From positions 53,869,457-53,933,456 of the forward strand of contig NC_080420.1 in NCBI RefSeq assembly GCF_029873635.1: a stretch of 64,000 nucleotides of DNA, in the 5' to 3' direction. Each line of letters starts with the position of its first letter. Positions within the stretch are counted from its first letter, which is position 1. The DNA is from Malania oleifera. Lineage: Eukaryota; Streptophyta; Magnoliopsida; Santalales; Ximeniaceae. A program made the position numbers and the translations under genes. The notes beneath the pieces are model-generated. The model was not told the DNA's origin, ran no database searches, and saw only the letters and a program-made list of their open reading frames with translations. Below are positions 46,787 to 59,235 of this stretch, piece after piece.

Positions 46787-46830
<44 letters not shown>

Positions 46831-48391
46831 GTCCAGACTCCAGTCCAACAACAAAGCATGACTTGCCCCATGTTAAAAGCACCCACAACCCCATGATCTC
46901 TCTCATCGATTTATTCCTCCCCATGTGTTTGGATCAGAATCCCATTCATTAAAAAATCTCGGTGCACGGCCTCACACACACAGCTCCAAACAAGGACGAA
47001 AGGAATAAAAGCAAAAACACAATGACGATGACAATGATTTCATAGGAAAAAAAAAAAAAACAAAAAGGCAAAGCACACATTAAGATGCATAGATATTGGA
47101 TAAAATTAATTGATTAAGAAATCGACAAATCCATGCCAGTTTAATAATTAATTACCTTTGAAATGAGTACGTTAATCCCAGCGTGCTTGTTATCCCATCC
47201 AAACTCATTTATGGTATCCCCAGCCCTCAACACCACCTCGTTCCTTAGTATGTATTCTCGGTACTCCCGCCTCCTCGACGCTTTGTGCAGCCACGCCGCT
47301 CCCCACAGCAACTCGTCCTACAACGTATAACATTTTATAATGTTTTTTAGTCATTCTCGAAAATCAGCATCATCCAACGGTCTAAAATTGCTGCCATTAA
47401 ATGGATCCAATTGTCACGGGCCTTTCTCACCTGATACCCATTCACGTCACAGTAAAAAGGGCACACCGCTTTGCGCAGACTGGCGCTGTAAGCTCCCCGG
47501 TACCCGTCAGCAAACTCGAACACCTGTGGACCCCCCCCCCCCCCCCAAAAACAAGACCGTTTCCCCCGCAACGGTCATTATCTCGCGATATTTTCAACCA
47601 ACGGATCGAACGCGCCAATAACAATGAATTTTATTATTTTAATAACAGGGGGAATGTAGTGCGTACCTCAATGGCTCGACTGAGCAGGAGGCGAGAGTAC
47701 GCTGGATCGCGAGATCTAAAGACTATGGAGGCAGCGGCTAAAGCAGCGGCTGTTTCGCCTGCCACGTCAGACCCCGGGTGGGCCCGGTCGATCTTATACA
47801 CGGTTCGTAAGGTGTCCATGTCCTCAGGCCTCTCCCAGCAGTTGTGATCGGACAGAGGGTCGCCCACCTGAACATAAACGGTGCCGGGAACCGCCGTCGC
47901 TTTTAACAGATAGTCGGTGGCCCATTTCACTGCGCTAACGGCGTTCTTCAGCTCTGGTCCCATTGTCTTCCCGAAGTCGATGATGCTCCACGAGAGCAGC
48001 GTCGTCGTAAAAGCCATTGGAAAGCCGAACTTTATGTTGTCGCCGGCGTCGTAGTAGCCGCCAGTTAGGTCCACCTGAAACAGAAGTTTTGAAACGGCGT
48101 CAGTTTTGGTCAGAGGGTGGAGGTGTTGGTTGGATGGAAGGTTGGTTCATATTGACTTACCCCGGCTGTGGCTCCGTCGTGCAATGCCGAGTCCCTGCGC
48201 CATTTGAGGCGCTGGTCTGGGGGGAGCTTGCCGGAGCGTTGGCCCTCGAAGAAGAGAATACTCTTCCGAAGGGCGTCGCCGTAGCTGTGGCCGGCGGCGT
48301 AAGAGTGGGAGACAAAAAAGAGTAGCAGAAAAAAAATGAGGCGTAAACTAGCCGGAGAAATCGTAGGCGAAGAGCGAGGCTTTCGCGCCAT
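44711..48391 (-). CDS. Endo-1,4-beta-glucanase, glycoside hydrolase family 9 (class B), seven exons, 497 residues
   Basis: Hydrolyses internal beta-1,4-glucan bonds in the cell wall after secretion; class-B enzymes take part in wall remodelling. Exons on the minus strand: 48391-48161, 48074-47667, 47523-47431, 47317-47156, 45601-45490, 45384-45221, 45034-44711, all GT-AG, total 1494 bp. Start chosen at MARKPRSS because a signal peptide follows at once (hydrophobic [13 protein letters not shown], cleavage near 31-33). No C-terminal cellulose-binding module. Motifs: YYDAGDN (Asp86, Asp89), [16 protein letters not shown] (about 417-422) and the [14 protein letters not shown] end with the catalytic acid Glu477. 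Length is normal for the family. The sequence recalls Arabidopsis endoglucanase 11. No stop or frameshift: an intact gene. An in-frame upstream ATG at 48424 would lengthen the N-terminus and is less likely. Confidence 0.95.
45602..47155 (-). other. Large intron 4 of the GH9 gene (1554 bp)
   Basis: The other introns are 86-186 bp. This one carries (AT)n at 46791-46827 and a GC/CCA-rich island at 46320-46715. The plus-strand open frame in the island is Pro/Ser/Thr-rich with no recognised domain. The intron may have gained inserted DNA. Confidence 0.8.
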
Positions 48392-49312
48392 TTTTCTTGC
48401 TTTTGCTGGTGGGGTGAGGAACAAAGCACAATCTCTACGTTCTTATATGCAAAAGCGTCATCGGATTCTCTTTATTCCACCAATGGGACTCCACCACGTG
48501 GAGAGATTTTAGTGGACGGAGTTTGGATTCCGATGCAGCATGTGCTTGACCGGTTAGTTTTTGGGTTCAGACCGGATGCACGCGATTGTTGGGGACCTTG
48601 GAACCTTGGGGGTTTTCTGTTATTTGCGGGAGGAAGGATGATAACCTGCATCGCTTTACGGTGGAGATCTTTGGGCCACTGCCCTTGATGATTAACACGT
48701 GGAACGTCTGAACTGTGATGGCCCCACAATGAGAGGAAGGAGAATAGTTGTATATGCCTCAATTTCGGAATTTTGCAATAATTTGATCAAATGATTACCA
48801 TGTGATCGTTTGACTCTTTTTCCACCGCTGTTCGCGTTGGACTCCTGTCTCATGTGCTCTTTGTCTTTGGCCGTTGGAGAAAATGGAATGAAAACACGCG
48901 AGATTCTCGAATTTATAATTTGGAACTCCTATTGAAAAAATTATCAACTTACAATAGTTAAATTATCAATTTTTTTATCATCAAAATTACTAATTTTAAC
49001 TTCATTAATTCAATATAGTTATTTTCTTAAATAAAAATTTATTTAAGTAATTTTAATTTTGGTGTTTTGAAATTTGATTTTTTTTTTCCTTAGTGCAATT
49101 AATTTTGTAAATTTAATTTCAAACTTGAGAGAAAATCTATAAAAGTTATTTTGCGTACTGTTTGGGAGTTTAAACTATTTTTCTTAAGTTTTGATTCGTG
49201 TTAATATGTTAATGCAATATAAAATTATAATAAGTTTCATCAAAATTCATAAAAACATTTAAATTTAAGACTTAAAATTCACATTTCATAAACAATGATA
49301 GTAAATTTTTTA
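48392..49312 (-). promoter_or_regulatory. Upstream region of the GH9 gene
   Basis: A CATATAAG element on the minus strand at 48442-48449, about 50 bp before the ATG, is a plausible TATA box. Farther up the sequence is AT-rich and nothing else is recognised; the 96-codon frame at 48472-48762 has no known domain. Confidence 0.4.
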
Positions 49313-49837
49313 GAGTTTTTTATTTTATTATTCATTTATAATAATATATTAAATAATACCATCTTCAGAAAAATTATTTGCAGAATGACGCTCACATAAT
49401 CTTGCTACTTGGTCCAGCAAGATTTGCCACGCGTTAGGATCAGCTTATTTCCTAGGAAAATCTCGCTGGACCATCCAACGAGATTTGCATGGCACGTCTG
49501 TCCCCAACACCAGCTTACGCTCCGAAGTAGCCAACTCCGACAGCTACCACTCTACAGTCTTCGATGCCGGCCTTCACTCCCATGACGTCGTCTCCCTCTC
49601 CATCAATAGCTATCCCTCCCTCACTTGTTCCATCCCTGGCATCACCATTTCCGTCAGCGACTTTCCCCGCATCAGAAACTGCACCAACCCTGTTGCCTCC
49701 TGTGTTGACACCCACCAATCCCACATCATCCTTGTCGACGCCGGCAAGCTCCCTTGAGCCCGACGGGAGCTCGAAAAATGTTGTGAAGCCCATCTCCGTT
49801 AGTGCTTTTGTCATCGGAGGAAGGGTGAGAGAAAGAT
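49313..49837 (+). repeat. Inverted arm, left
   Basis: Outer part AT-rich (ataataatatattaaataat), inner part GC-rich with a Pro/Thr/Ser-rich frame ending GRVRER. Matches the reverse complement of 52703-53056. Confidence 0.85.
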
Positions 49838-50009
49838 TATAAAACTACTAATTTAACCATTCATAATGTTTCTTCTTCTTATTCTTCTTTATTTTAATTA
49901 TACAGAGTTATATTTTTTGGCTTGTTTCTATTCAAGAAATTAAGTATTGCTAAATTAGCTGGGTAATCTGCTATGAATGGTCACACAATTTAGTTTCTCC
50001 AGTCCTCAC

Positions 50010-50067
50010 CTGATTTAATCTTGTTCATAGCCTCAAGAAGGGCCATCTTCTTCTTCTCATTCAAGTA
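50010..50067 (-). pseudogene. MLO fragment, exon 2
   Basis: 58 bp encoding YLNEKKKMALLEAMNKIKS plus one base, followed by GTGAGG, a normal phase-1 donor. The K/R-rich segment ending KIKxE is the first cytosolic stretch of MLO proteins. The bases before the exon read TTTTTTCGG where CAG is expected: the acceptor AG is lost. No exon 3 (which would begin LMLLGF-like) follows; the left arm starts instead. Confidence 0.75.
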
Positions 50068-50161
50068 CCGAAAAAATTAAACAGCAAATTAAACTAAATC
50101 ACCCAATAATATATATATATATATTTATCAAAGAGTACTAATGATCATGATATGGGATCAT

Positions 50162-52283
50162 GGATGTGTTGACCTTATAGGTCATGCCCTGATTTTGATA
50201 ATGACAAATACTTGTCGAATTTGACAGCTATCTAAGGATATGTACAGGTATGTAATTGGAAAATTAAAATGATGGCACATGGAGTAGAGCTTGAAGACCC
50301 TGAGGATCATATTTGTATTGTACTTTAAATTCATTTTATGTTATGTGGGTCTGTAATAGTAAAGAGGAGAAAAAAAGTCTGTAATAATCAAATGCATTAT
50401 ATACATGATATAATAGGTAAGCTCAAAAAGACCTATAATGACCCTAGGATCCACATGCATGCATAAACATATATGTTTATGCTTATATGAATAGGGTGAA
50501 TATATAAGGGAGTTGGAACCCAAATGCATTAAAAATGCATGTTCGTTTAACCGAACCGGAACATATAAAAACATTCGGTCAACCGAACCGGTCAAGAGGT
50601 CAACAGTTTGACCATAGCTCGGTCGACCGTACCGTGTCAAGTTCATATAACTTGGTTGACCGAACTCCCACCGAGTCAACGTTTGACTCCTTGGTCGATC
50701 GACCAGAAATATATAAGCAACGCCTTGGTCGACCAAACCCCCACGTGGGAGAATCCAACTGCCCGGTCGACCAAACTTCATAGTTCAAAATCATCTAGTT
50801 TACCGAACCACGCGAAAATGGAAAAATTGCCCTTGGAACCCTTAATCTGGTCGACCGAACTCTCAGTTCAAATTTCTCCCAGTCGACCAAACTTTGTCAC
50901 TTGGTCAACCGAACCTCAAGTCCGGTCAACTGGTGCTTTTGGGTTGGAAATTTTTTTTATTGTTGTTAAATTTTTTAAAACATGGTTAGTTGTGCTAAAA
51001 TGTTTTTAAACAATACTAATAATATCCTATGTGTCCTGTATGGTTATAATTATGGGGTAGTCTATATATACCCCTTCATTTGAAAAGATAAGCACAAAAT
51101 TAGTAATCTTGATTAGCAAAATTCTCTGAAATTCAAAATTCTTATATACTCATTTTAAAGTCTCCTACACTTACTTTTGCTAGTTCTTATTGCTAAAATC
51201 TCTTCGTAAGTGTGTGCTTGAGTGTTCTTGCTATTAGGCTATTGCTCTCCCATGCTTGGTTGATTGAGACTATTTTCTTTGGGAGCAAAGCTTTAAGTTT
51301 TTCCTATGAGACTTTATTGATAAGTCTTTATTAGGGAAACTTCATTTGAGCTTGTGAGAATTGCATTCTCATTGTAATATCTCAAGGAGTTCACATTGCT
51401 TTTTGATTGCCAAAAATATCTTTCAAATCATCTTCAAGTATCTCGTGTGATTTACTTTGAAAAATATTTTGTTGAGATTTTTGTGCATATGTAAAAAGAT
51501 TTTTGTTGAAATATCCTTTGATATTGATTTTATCTTATTGAACATAAAGATCAAATCGTTTTATAAATTAAATCTGAATATCTCTTGAGGTTTATTTTTG
51601 TAGAAAAATATTTTTTGAGATATTTAAAGTGTGCTAAGGATCTTTGTTTGTGCATTGTGATTGAAATCATTATTTTGACACAAAGATCATATCATTTACA
51701 CTCTCACGCACTGATTGCAATATTTGCATAAATATTTAAGAGTAGACATTTAGACCATATTGAGTTTACTTCATTATATCATTCAGTGGTGTATTGATTA
51801 GATTGGGTACATATCTGCTTTACTGGGAAGTATAATCACTGTACTGGTTTCATTATTGAGAAATATTGTTGTATTCCAGGTGTGGTTTGAGGGGGCGGTA
51901 ATCTAATCCGATAAGGATTGTTTGTAAAGGTTGAGGTCAGCCATGTGCTAATTGATCTAATTGTTTAGGTGCCACTCCACCCGTTAAGTGAGCTTTATAG
52001 TGGTAATCCTTTTACTTATTAGTCAAGGCGGGGGTGTAGGCAATTTGCCGAATCTCGATAATATTTCTTTGTGTCATCTTTTATTTATAGCTTTCTAGTG
52101 CATGCTTAGTCAATTTTATCGTGCAATTTAATTTCCACTGCATATTTACATTAATTTAATTTATCTGCATTATATTGACCATTAGTTTGTGTAATACTGT
52201 TGTTAAGGGATTTACCTAGGGCATCAATTTTAAAAATACCAATTCACTCCCCCTCTTGGGTTAACGGTAAAGCTAACAGGATG
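50162..52283 (+). mobile_element. Solo LTR of a SIRE-like copia element with perfect TSD
   Basis: LTR 50167-52278 (2112 bp), TGTTGACC...GCTAACA, flanked by ggatg on both sides (50162-50166, 52279-52283). Contains the TTTTGATAATGACAAA start segment, a palindromic ggtcgaccgaac-like cluster (50540-50940), TATA box at about 51063 (CTATATATACCCC), the gcgggggtgtaggc box near 52026 and the caattcactccccctcttgg end. It sits in the captured MLO intron. Confidence 0.9.
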
Positions 52284-52399
52284 CATGGGTGGGCAGAGAC
52301 CTTTATTCACTCTATGCTCGATTAGTTGGGTAAAAAGTTTTAAAATATATACATTGATGAGTATGATTCGTCCTTTAGTGGATTTAAAATTATGTATAC

Positions 52400-52534
52400 C
52401 TTGGCAAGGAGATGGAGGAGATACTCCATGAGAATGGAGATAGAAATCGAGATGAAGCACACAGTTGCCACTGCCCATGTTGGTGTTTCTTCCAATGAAT
52501 CTGTTTCTCCACCTTCACGACTACTACTCGCCAT
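52400..52534 (-). pseudogene. MLO-like gene fragment, exon 1
   Basis: 45 codons from ATG at 52534: a short acidic N-terminus, then [14 protein letters not shown] and a first membrane helix (about residues 21-40), ending HLLAK before GTATAC (donor). [11 protein letters not shown] is the hallmark opening of MLO seven-transmembrane proteins, plasma-membrane calmodulin-binding proteins known for powdery-mildew susceptibility and pollen or root signalling. Only this exon and exon 2 (50067-50010) are present, about 64 residues of a protein normally near 500-600, so it is a gene fragment. Confidence 0.85.
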
Positions 52535-52663
52535 TTACAACTTTCTCTTTCTCTGTGTGAAACAGGAACCTGGGGCTCTGGTGCGAGGTAGGAGAGACTA
52601 AAGGTGATCCAAAAACATGGACGGGGGAAAATGAAATTTGATATAGCAAATAATTAATACAGC

Positions 52664-52702
52664 AGCTAGCTACAACCCCCCCCCTCCCCCCCCACCCCCC
52701 CA
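52664..52702. repeat. C-rich low-complexity tract
   Basis: Runs of C between the MLO 5' UTR and the right arm; prone to sequencing error. Confidence 0.8.
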
Positions 52703-53056
52703 CTCTTTCTCTGACCCTTCCTTCGGCGACGAAAGTACTGATATAGATGGGCTCCACAACATTTGCCGAGCTCCCGTTGGACTCAGGGGAGGTTGCCGAC
52801 GTCGACGAGGATGATGTAGGATTGGTGGGTGCCAACGCGGGAGGCAATAGGGTTGGTGTGTCGTGGGAGTGAAGGCCGGTGTCAGAGACCGTAGAGGGGT
52901 AGCCACCGGAGTTGGCGACTTCGAAATAAACTACTCATGAGAAATCTCGCTACTTAGTCAACGAGATTATGTGAACATTATTTTGGAAATAATTTTCCCA
53001 AATAGAGTATTATTTAATATATTATTATAAATTAATAATAAACTAGGAAAAAACTC
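52703..53056 (-). repeat. Inverted arm, right
   Basis: Counterpart of 49313-49837. Confidence 0.85.
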
Positions 53057-54073
53057 ATATTTTTCATTCTTTTCAAATTATCTAGTCTCAAATAAGTTGT
53101 AAATTAATTAGCACAAACAACATTATTGACATTCTAAATATTGATGCATTTTGTAGTTGAAATATATTTTTGATCTTTCAAATATTATAAATTGAAGATT
53201 GAATCTAACTTGTAAAGTTAGTATTATTGACAATCCAAAAATTACCACTAGCATTTAAGGGTGGCAAAAAGGGTACTCCTTAATATATGGGTACTCGTTA
53301 AGTACCTATAAAGAAATACACACACACACACACACACACATTTGTATAGAATATTTTTTTTAAAATTTTTTCTTTAAAATTTCAAATATGAATTAATTTT
53401 TTCTTTTTTAAATAACACTTATTTATTCTTTTCTCATTAATATCTTAACATTCTTAAGTTATTTTAACACCTATTTATTATTTTTTTTCCTCCTAAATAT
53501 TTCAAAAAATGTATTTAAATAACTTGTATTTGATCTATATTTGTTTAAAAAATACGTGGCACATCATACATGCATCAAATATTATAATTTATACATATAT
53601 AGAGAATTTATTTGTTTTTAATAAAAAGATAAACTAGTGACTAGATAGATATTCAATCTGAAGTCTACTAAATATTAATTCATTTATTAATTGGTGTTGG
53701 GTTCGGATTGACCTATTTAAATAGGGTTACTCTTTCTTATACCCGAATCTATTTTAAATACGCAGATAATGAGTCACCCCTTGAGTTGTGACTTGTTTTA
53801 CTACCCCTACTAACATTATATATTTATTTTATAAAATATTAAATGAAATTTTACTTTTTGACTTTTTTTTATTCCTTGATTTTCACTATACAAATGAAAA
53901 GACAAAAAAATATGAAGGAAAATTTTGTCATTTGATTGTATGAAGAAAAAGTGATGGAGTGCCATTGGTAATTTTTGGACTCTTAATATATTCTCCCTTC
54001 TACCATTTCAATTAGTGTTCTTGCAGACTTATGAAAAATTATTGTTCAAATAACAAATTTTGATAATCATGAA
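53057..54073. other. AT-rich intergenic DNA, no gene seen
   Basis: Contains a (CA)n run at 53319-53341. No open frame or domain recognised. Confidence 0.7.
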
Positions 54074-55559
54074 TATTGACCTTTTGAGTTTAATCCCTGT
54101 TTTGATGCTGATAAAGCACAAGTTTCTCTTGTGTGTACTTAGCATATGAACAGGTTCATAATTCAGATCATACATAAGATTAAGGAGACATGGAAGGCAA
54201 GAGGAATGTAAAGCTCATATAAGTTGGTGAATTCCATGAAGTGAAAAGCAAAAAGAAGAAGAAGACGAATGTTTTATTTTGTAATTGCATTTAGTCTTTT
54301 TCTATTTTTTGGTTGTAATAATGCATCTCATGCATGATATGATTGAATGCTCAAATGACCATAGATAGACCTTAGGGCACCCAACACTTTCATGAAAAAT
54401 CTTTTTCATAAAAACTAAAATCATACAAAATAGTTTAAAATCATTTTGGGTCAAAATAGGGCTAAACCTTAGGTTTTTAACTATCCTCGGTCGACCGACC
54501 CTTCCGAACTTGCCTTGAGGACGAAATTGTATTTTTCGGTCATGTTCGGCTGACCAACCCTAAATTGAACTAAAATGGCCAACCAACCGACTACTTTAGT
54601 TCAAAACTGCCTCAGCTGACCGGACCTCAAGCCTGGCAGACTGGCCCTAGACCTCAACTGATCGAATCTACAAGGGTTCGAAATCGCCTATTGGCTAGTC
54701 GACCGGAACCTCCCTAGGTCGATTGAAACCCTTTAGAAATTCAAATTTTCTGTGTGAGGTCAGTCGACCGGCGCTAGCACCGTCGACCGAACCTCTTGGT
54801 TTCCAATTATTTTCCATCGTTAATCACGTTTAATTTTTTAATTAAACAATTTGAAAAATACAGAGTGTGTCCCCAAATGGTCATCTTTTCAAAAGCTCTA
54901 TATAAATACCCCTTCCATAAGCTTAATTAGCAACTTTGATTAGTGTGAAATTTTTCTAAAATTTTTAGGGCAATTTTCATTCAAAATCAAAGTTCCCCTT
55001 TACATTTTTATTACAAATATTTTTGGGGAAAATCTTTATACTCTCTCCTACTCCTACTCCCTTTCACTTATTCTTTTGATAATCCATTTTGGAAAGAGAA
55101 CATTTATTTAAGGCATTTATTTCTTCAATCATTACATTTACTCTCATTTATATTTTCATTTTGAAAATCATTTTTGAGAGAGTAAAACTTATATTTATCC
55201 ACATAATTTCCTTTTAATTATATCTAGAGAAATTATCAATCTTACTTGAATCTTTGAATACTTATCATATATATCTTTACTCAAAAATCATCATTCTCAC
55301 TAATTGCAAAATGCCTTTGAAAGCAAAACTTTAGGTTCTCCTACTTCTTATTGAAATTTTCTTTTGAGAAATATTTTATAAGGTTTCAATCTTTGAGTAT
55401 TTATCATATACATTATTTTTAAAGATTACAAATTTTATTTTAAGAAAAACATCCTTACTTTACTGAGCATATTTCATATCATACTGGAGTGCATGTTTGA
55501 GTTTCATTGTGTACATCTCTATTTGTATTTAGAAGCATATATTATGTAGGAAAAATTGT

Positions 55560-55850
55560 TTTATGTACCGGTTTGGTTCAACTCGGTAAATTGAACTAGG
55601 GGATCTCTACCCTATAAAGAGACCAGTTTGGCTCAACCTGGGTAATTGAATTAGGAGGTGCACCTTTCTGTCAAAGGGTGTACGGCTTGGTTCCACTAGG
55701 AAAGTGAACCGAGGTGTCTCTGCCTCATAAAGAGAACTGGTTGTTGCTCAACCTTGTAATTGAGCTGGGCAGACTCTTCCCCGCAAGGAGTGTTGGTTGT
55801 GGCTTAGCCTTGTAATTTGAGCTGGGGAGTCTCCACCCCATAAAAAAAGT
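55560..55850 (+). repeat. Diverged tandem repeats of about 60 bp in the LTR leader
   Basis: About five units, each with ttggttcaac...gtaa-ttgaac followed by ctctaccctataaagag-like text. They precede the nested LTR. Confidence 0.7.
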
Positions 55851-55897
55851 GTAAATGGCTTTTGCTCCGTCTGATTAAGTAGGCATGTTAGTGAAAC

Positions 55898-58016
55898 TCT
55901 TGTGTTGACTCTATGAGTCTTCTCCTATTTTGATTATGACAAAACCAATGTTTCTCACCTGTGCACTGAGCTTCTTGAGCAGGTCTATCCTTAGCATGCA
56001 CTGTTGGTAGGAACTCAAGCAAGTCATACGGACTATGAAGATCAAACTTCATTGATGGCGCTTAGAGAAGCAAAAGGAATGAAGACCTATTTTCAATTGT
56101 ATTTGCGTTCATTTTGATATGTAATAATCTCTGCATGTCATGCATGTAGATATTTGTAAGATCTCAAAATGACCGTAGATTGACCATAGGGACTGGATGA
56201 CTTTAGGGAAATCGACGCCAGGTTTTTGGGCGTACTTGAAAAGACCCTAGGTTCCTACACATTGTGCACAAAGTCCTCATAATCACTTAATATATCAGGG
56301 GAATTAATTGAAATGAAAATGAACTTAATAGGCATAAAATGAGTGAGGTCGGTTGAGGTCGGACGACCGAACCCCAAGTGAACAAATCACCTCGGGTGCT
56401 TGAACTGTTGAGAAGTCAACAGTTTGACCATGATTCGAGCGACCGAACACATTTTGAGCGTATCTTCCTTCGACACCCAAACCTGTGTCAGGTTTCTTTT
56501 CAACTACCTGGGTGCCCGAACGATCACATTCAAAATAGGGCTCAAGCGACTGAATTGGCTGGTTCTGTTAATCGAACCTAGGACCGGGCACCCGAACTTA
56601 CGAACAAATGCTACTGACTTTGATTCGGACTGTCGAACCAAGACACGGGAGACCAAACTCATTTAAATTATTTTTATTCTTGTGGCTATTCGGGCGACTA
56701 AACCTCGGTTCAGCCACCCAAACCTCAGTGGGTTAAAATTGTTTTAATTGCGGTAAAATCGGGTTAAGTTGGGTTAAGTATGCTTAAGCATTTTTTGACT
56801 TTTCTAATAATACCCATTAGGTCCCAAACGGTTATATTTTTTACCTTGCCTATAAATATGAGTTCATTTGTGTGGATTAGCAGGAGATTAAGAAAAATCA
56901 TTAGCCAAAATCCTCTCAAACTTAAAATCCCATTTTGCCTATAATACTTCCAAACACTCTCACACCTTCATTCCATTAATTATTTTTAGCCTTATGAGAG
57001 TTCTTGCTTGGGTTATTGCTTAGTAGTATTGCTCATACTCCCATTGCTTTGCTTGGTTGATTGGTATTGATTTTGGGGAGTAAAGCAAGGTTTTCCCACA
57101 TATTTCATTTAATAAATCTCGTGTTGGGAAAAACCTAGTAGCTTAAGGATATTTGCATTCTCATTGCAAAGATTCCTATGGCTTGATTTTGTTGTGCAAA
57201 ATATTTTTAACAATCTTTATTATTCTCAAGCAACTCTTGAGCATATTACATTGAAAAAAATATTTTGAGTTGTTTTGAATATTTGCCGCATCTTTGAAAC
57301 CCTGGTTTATTATTGAGATTTGATATTTATTGTTTCAAAGAAATAGCTTGATTAGAATGCGCTTGAGCATATTAATGATCATATCTTGTTGAATGTAGCT
57401 TGTACAAAAATACACATCACTGAGCTTGCATTTACTACATTGTTGATGTGTATGTGATTGTGCTTACATTGGGTACATATCTGCTTTACTTGAGAAGCAT
57501 AATCACTGTACCAGTTCATTGTGAAAAATACTGTTATATTTCCAGGCGTGGCATGAGGGGGTTTGATCTAGCTCAGAAGGATCAGGTTGGGGTCAGCCCT
57601 TTGAATTTGACCTAGGGCCTTCTCCACCCTGCAAGGAGAGTTTGTAAAGGTTGAGGTCAGCCCTGTGCTAATTGACTTGTTTGTATTAGGTGCCACTCCA
57701 CCCTTTAAGTGAGCCATTAGTGGAATCCTCAGGCTTGCGAGCTAGAGGCGGGGACGTAGGCACAGTTGGCCGAACCTCAATAACATATTATGTGTCTGTT
57801 TATATTTCCGCACTTTATATTTACCACATGTGTATGTTATTGTGTGAATGACGCACATGATTTAAATTATGCATATTATACTTATCTGCGCATTTAGGTA
57901 GATACAACTAGGTTGTGAATGTACTGTTGATAAAACCAGTTAACCTAGGAGAAAAAATTTTAATACCCAATTCACCCCCCTCCCCCTCTTGAGAATACAC
58001 CAAAGCTAACACCTTG
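55898..58016 (+). mobile_element. Nested solo LTR of a SIRE-like copia element
   Basis: LTR 55903-58011 (2109 bp), TGTTGACT...GCTAACA, with tcttg (55898-55902) and ccttg (58012-58016) flanks, one mismatch. Palindrome-like cluster 56345-56720, TATA box GCCTATAAATATG near 56850, box gcggggacgtaggcac at about 57747. Almost the same length as the solo LTR at 50167. The host LTR resumes after it. Confidence 0.85.
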
Positions 58017-58076
58017 GGGGGTATACCCAAGGCGGGACGTAGGTAGCATTGGCCGACCCTTGATAACAAATATGTG

Positions 58077-58091
58077 TGTGTGTGTGTGTGT

Positions 58092-58153
<62 letters not shown>
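58077..58153. repeat. (TG)n(CT)n compound microsatellite
   Basis: About 13 TG and over 25 CT units in the resumed LTR. Confidence 0.95.
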
Positions 58154-58157
<4 letters not shown>

Positions 58158-58408
58158 TTTCTACACTTTAAATTCAGTATGTGCATGCTTGTTCATTTAT
58201 GATTATAACTACTTTTCATGCACACATTTAAGTTAAATGAGATATGTTCCACTCGTGTATGTTTGTATTCATTGTTTAACTGTTTTTACATACACGTGTG
58301 TATTTTGAATGGGATATGATATGTGGTGAATCGGCGTAAATTTAGTTTAGCCAAAAAATTTTAAAACACAATTCACCCCCCTCTTAGGATCACACCATTC
58401 CTCACATT

Positions 58409-58420
58409 TGGTATCAGAGG
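58409..58420 (+). other. Primer-binding site (tRNA-Met type)
   Basis: TGGTATCAGAGG right after the LTR end CTCACA. Confidence 0.85.
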
Positions 58421-58459
58421 CTATTTGCAATTAGCTTAACAGCGTTTGCATAAATATCA

Positions 58460-59194
58460 CAATGACTCTTCAATGTATCCTTGTTTTGAGAGGGTCATTT
58501 CTTTGCAAATCCTCCACTGCTTTTATTGTGTAGATTTGACCATTTGAAAATTGAAAATGATTTTTGTAAAATCCATTTGACTAGAGTTTTGGAAAGTGTT
58601 TGTCAAATTTTTTCATATCCCGTTTTAAATGATTTTAAAATGTGAAGTTTCCCAAACCAGAAAATGATTTGAATAAGCATGACATAGTTTTTAACACATA
58701 TCATTTGTGTCATGTATCTTACATTGTGCCTTAACTACTGATACTTTTGAAAAGATCACTTGTAGTAGTGCTAAGGATTTTATTTGGGAACCGTAAGAGA
58801 AATGAAAAGACCGAGAGAGAGGAGAATGCCGCTCCAAGGACTCTAAGCTTAAACGATTAAGAAGGAGTAAAATGTATTGGTATATTTTTGTCTCCTTCTA
58901 TTTTATTGGATAATTCATGCCATGATTCTTATGTTATATTTTGTATTAAAACTCTTATTGAATCATGTGTTGAATTTATTGATGCTTGCTCAACATCTTA
59001 TAAGGTTCATTTCAAAGAAACTTTTATATACTCATAAGACTTTAGGATACAATATATAAGGGGTTTTAATGCTTTAAATTCTTAAATTAGTCTTTTGCTT
59101 AAAATTCCAATCCTTAGTGTCCACTATTGTTATGCTAAGAACCATAGAAAAGTTAGCCATGTTAAAAGGTTTCATTGATATGCCCAATCTATGC

Positions 59195-59235
<41 letters not shown>

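Larger units (their letters stand above)
49313..53056 (-). mobile_element. Pack-MULE-like element with long inverted arms carrying an MLO gene fragment
   Basis: Left arm 49313-49837 and right arm 52703-53056 are inverted copies of each other (about 80 percent by eye, the left arm with an extra 100 bp). Between them lie the 5' UTR, exon 1, intron 1 and exon 2 of an MLO-type gene, ending shortly after exon 2, and a solo LTR that arrived later. Long inverted arms around a truncated host gene are what gene-capturing Mutator-like elements look like. No transposase. Exact termini and a 9-bp target duplication were not resolved, so a foldback or inverted-duplication origin is possible. Confidence 0.6.

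Noticed and set aside
49485..49842. Open frames in the left inverted arm as a gene
   Set aside because: The right arm has a shifted and shortened version; no domain, so it is treated as arm sequence.
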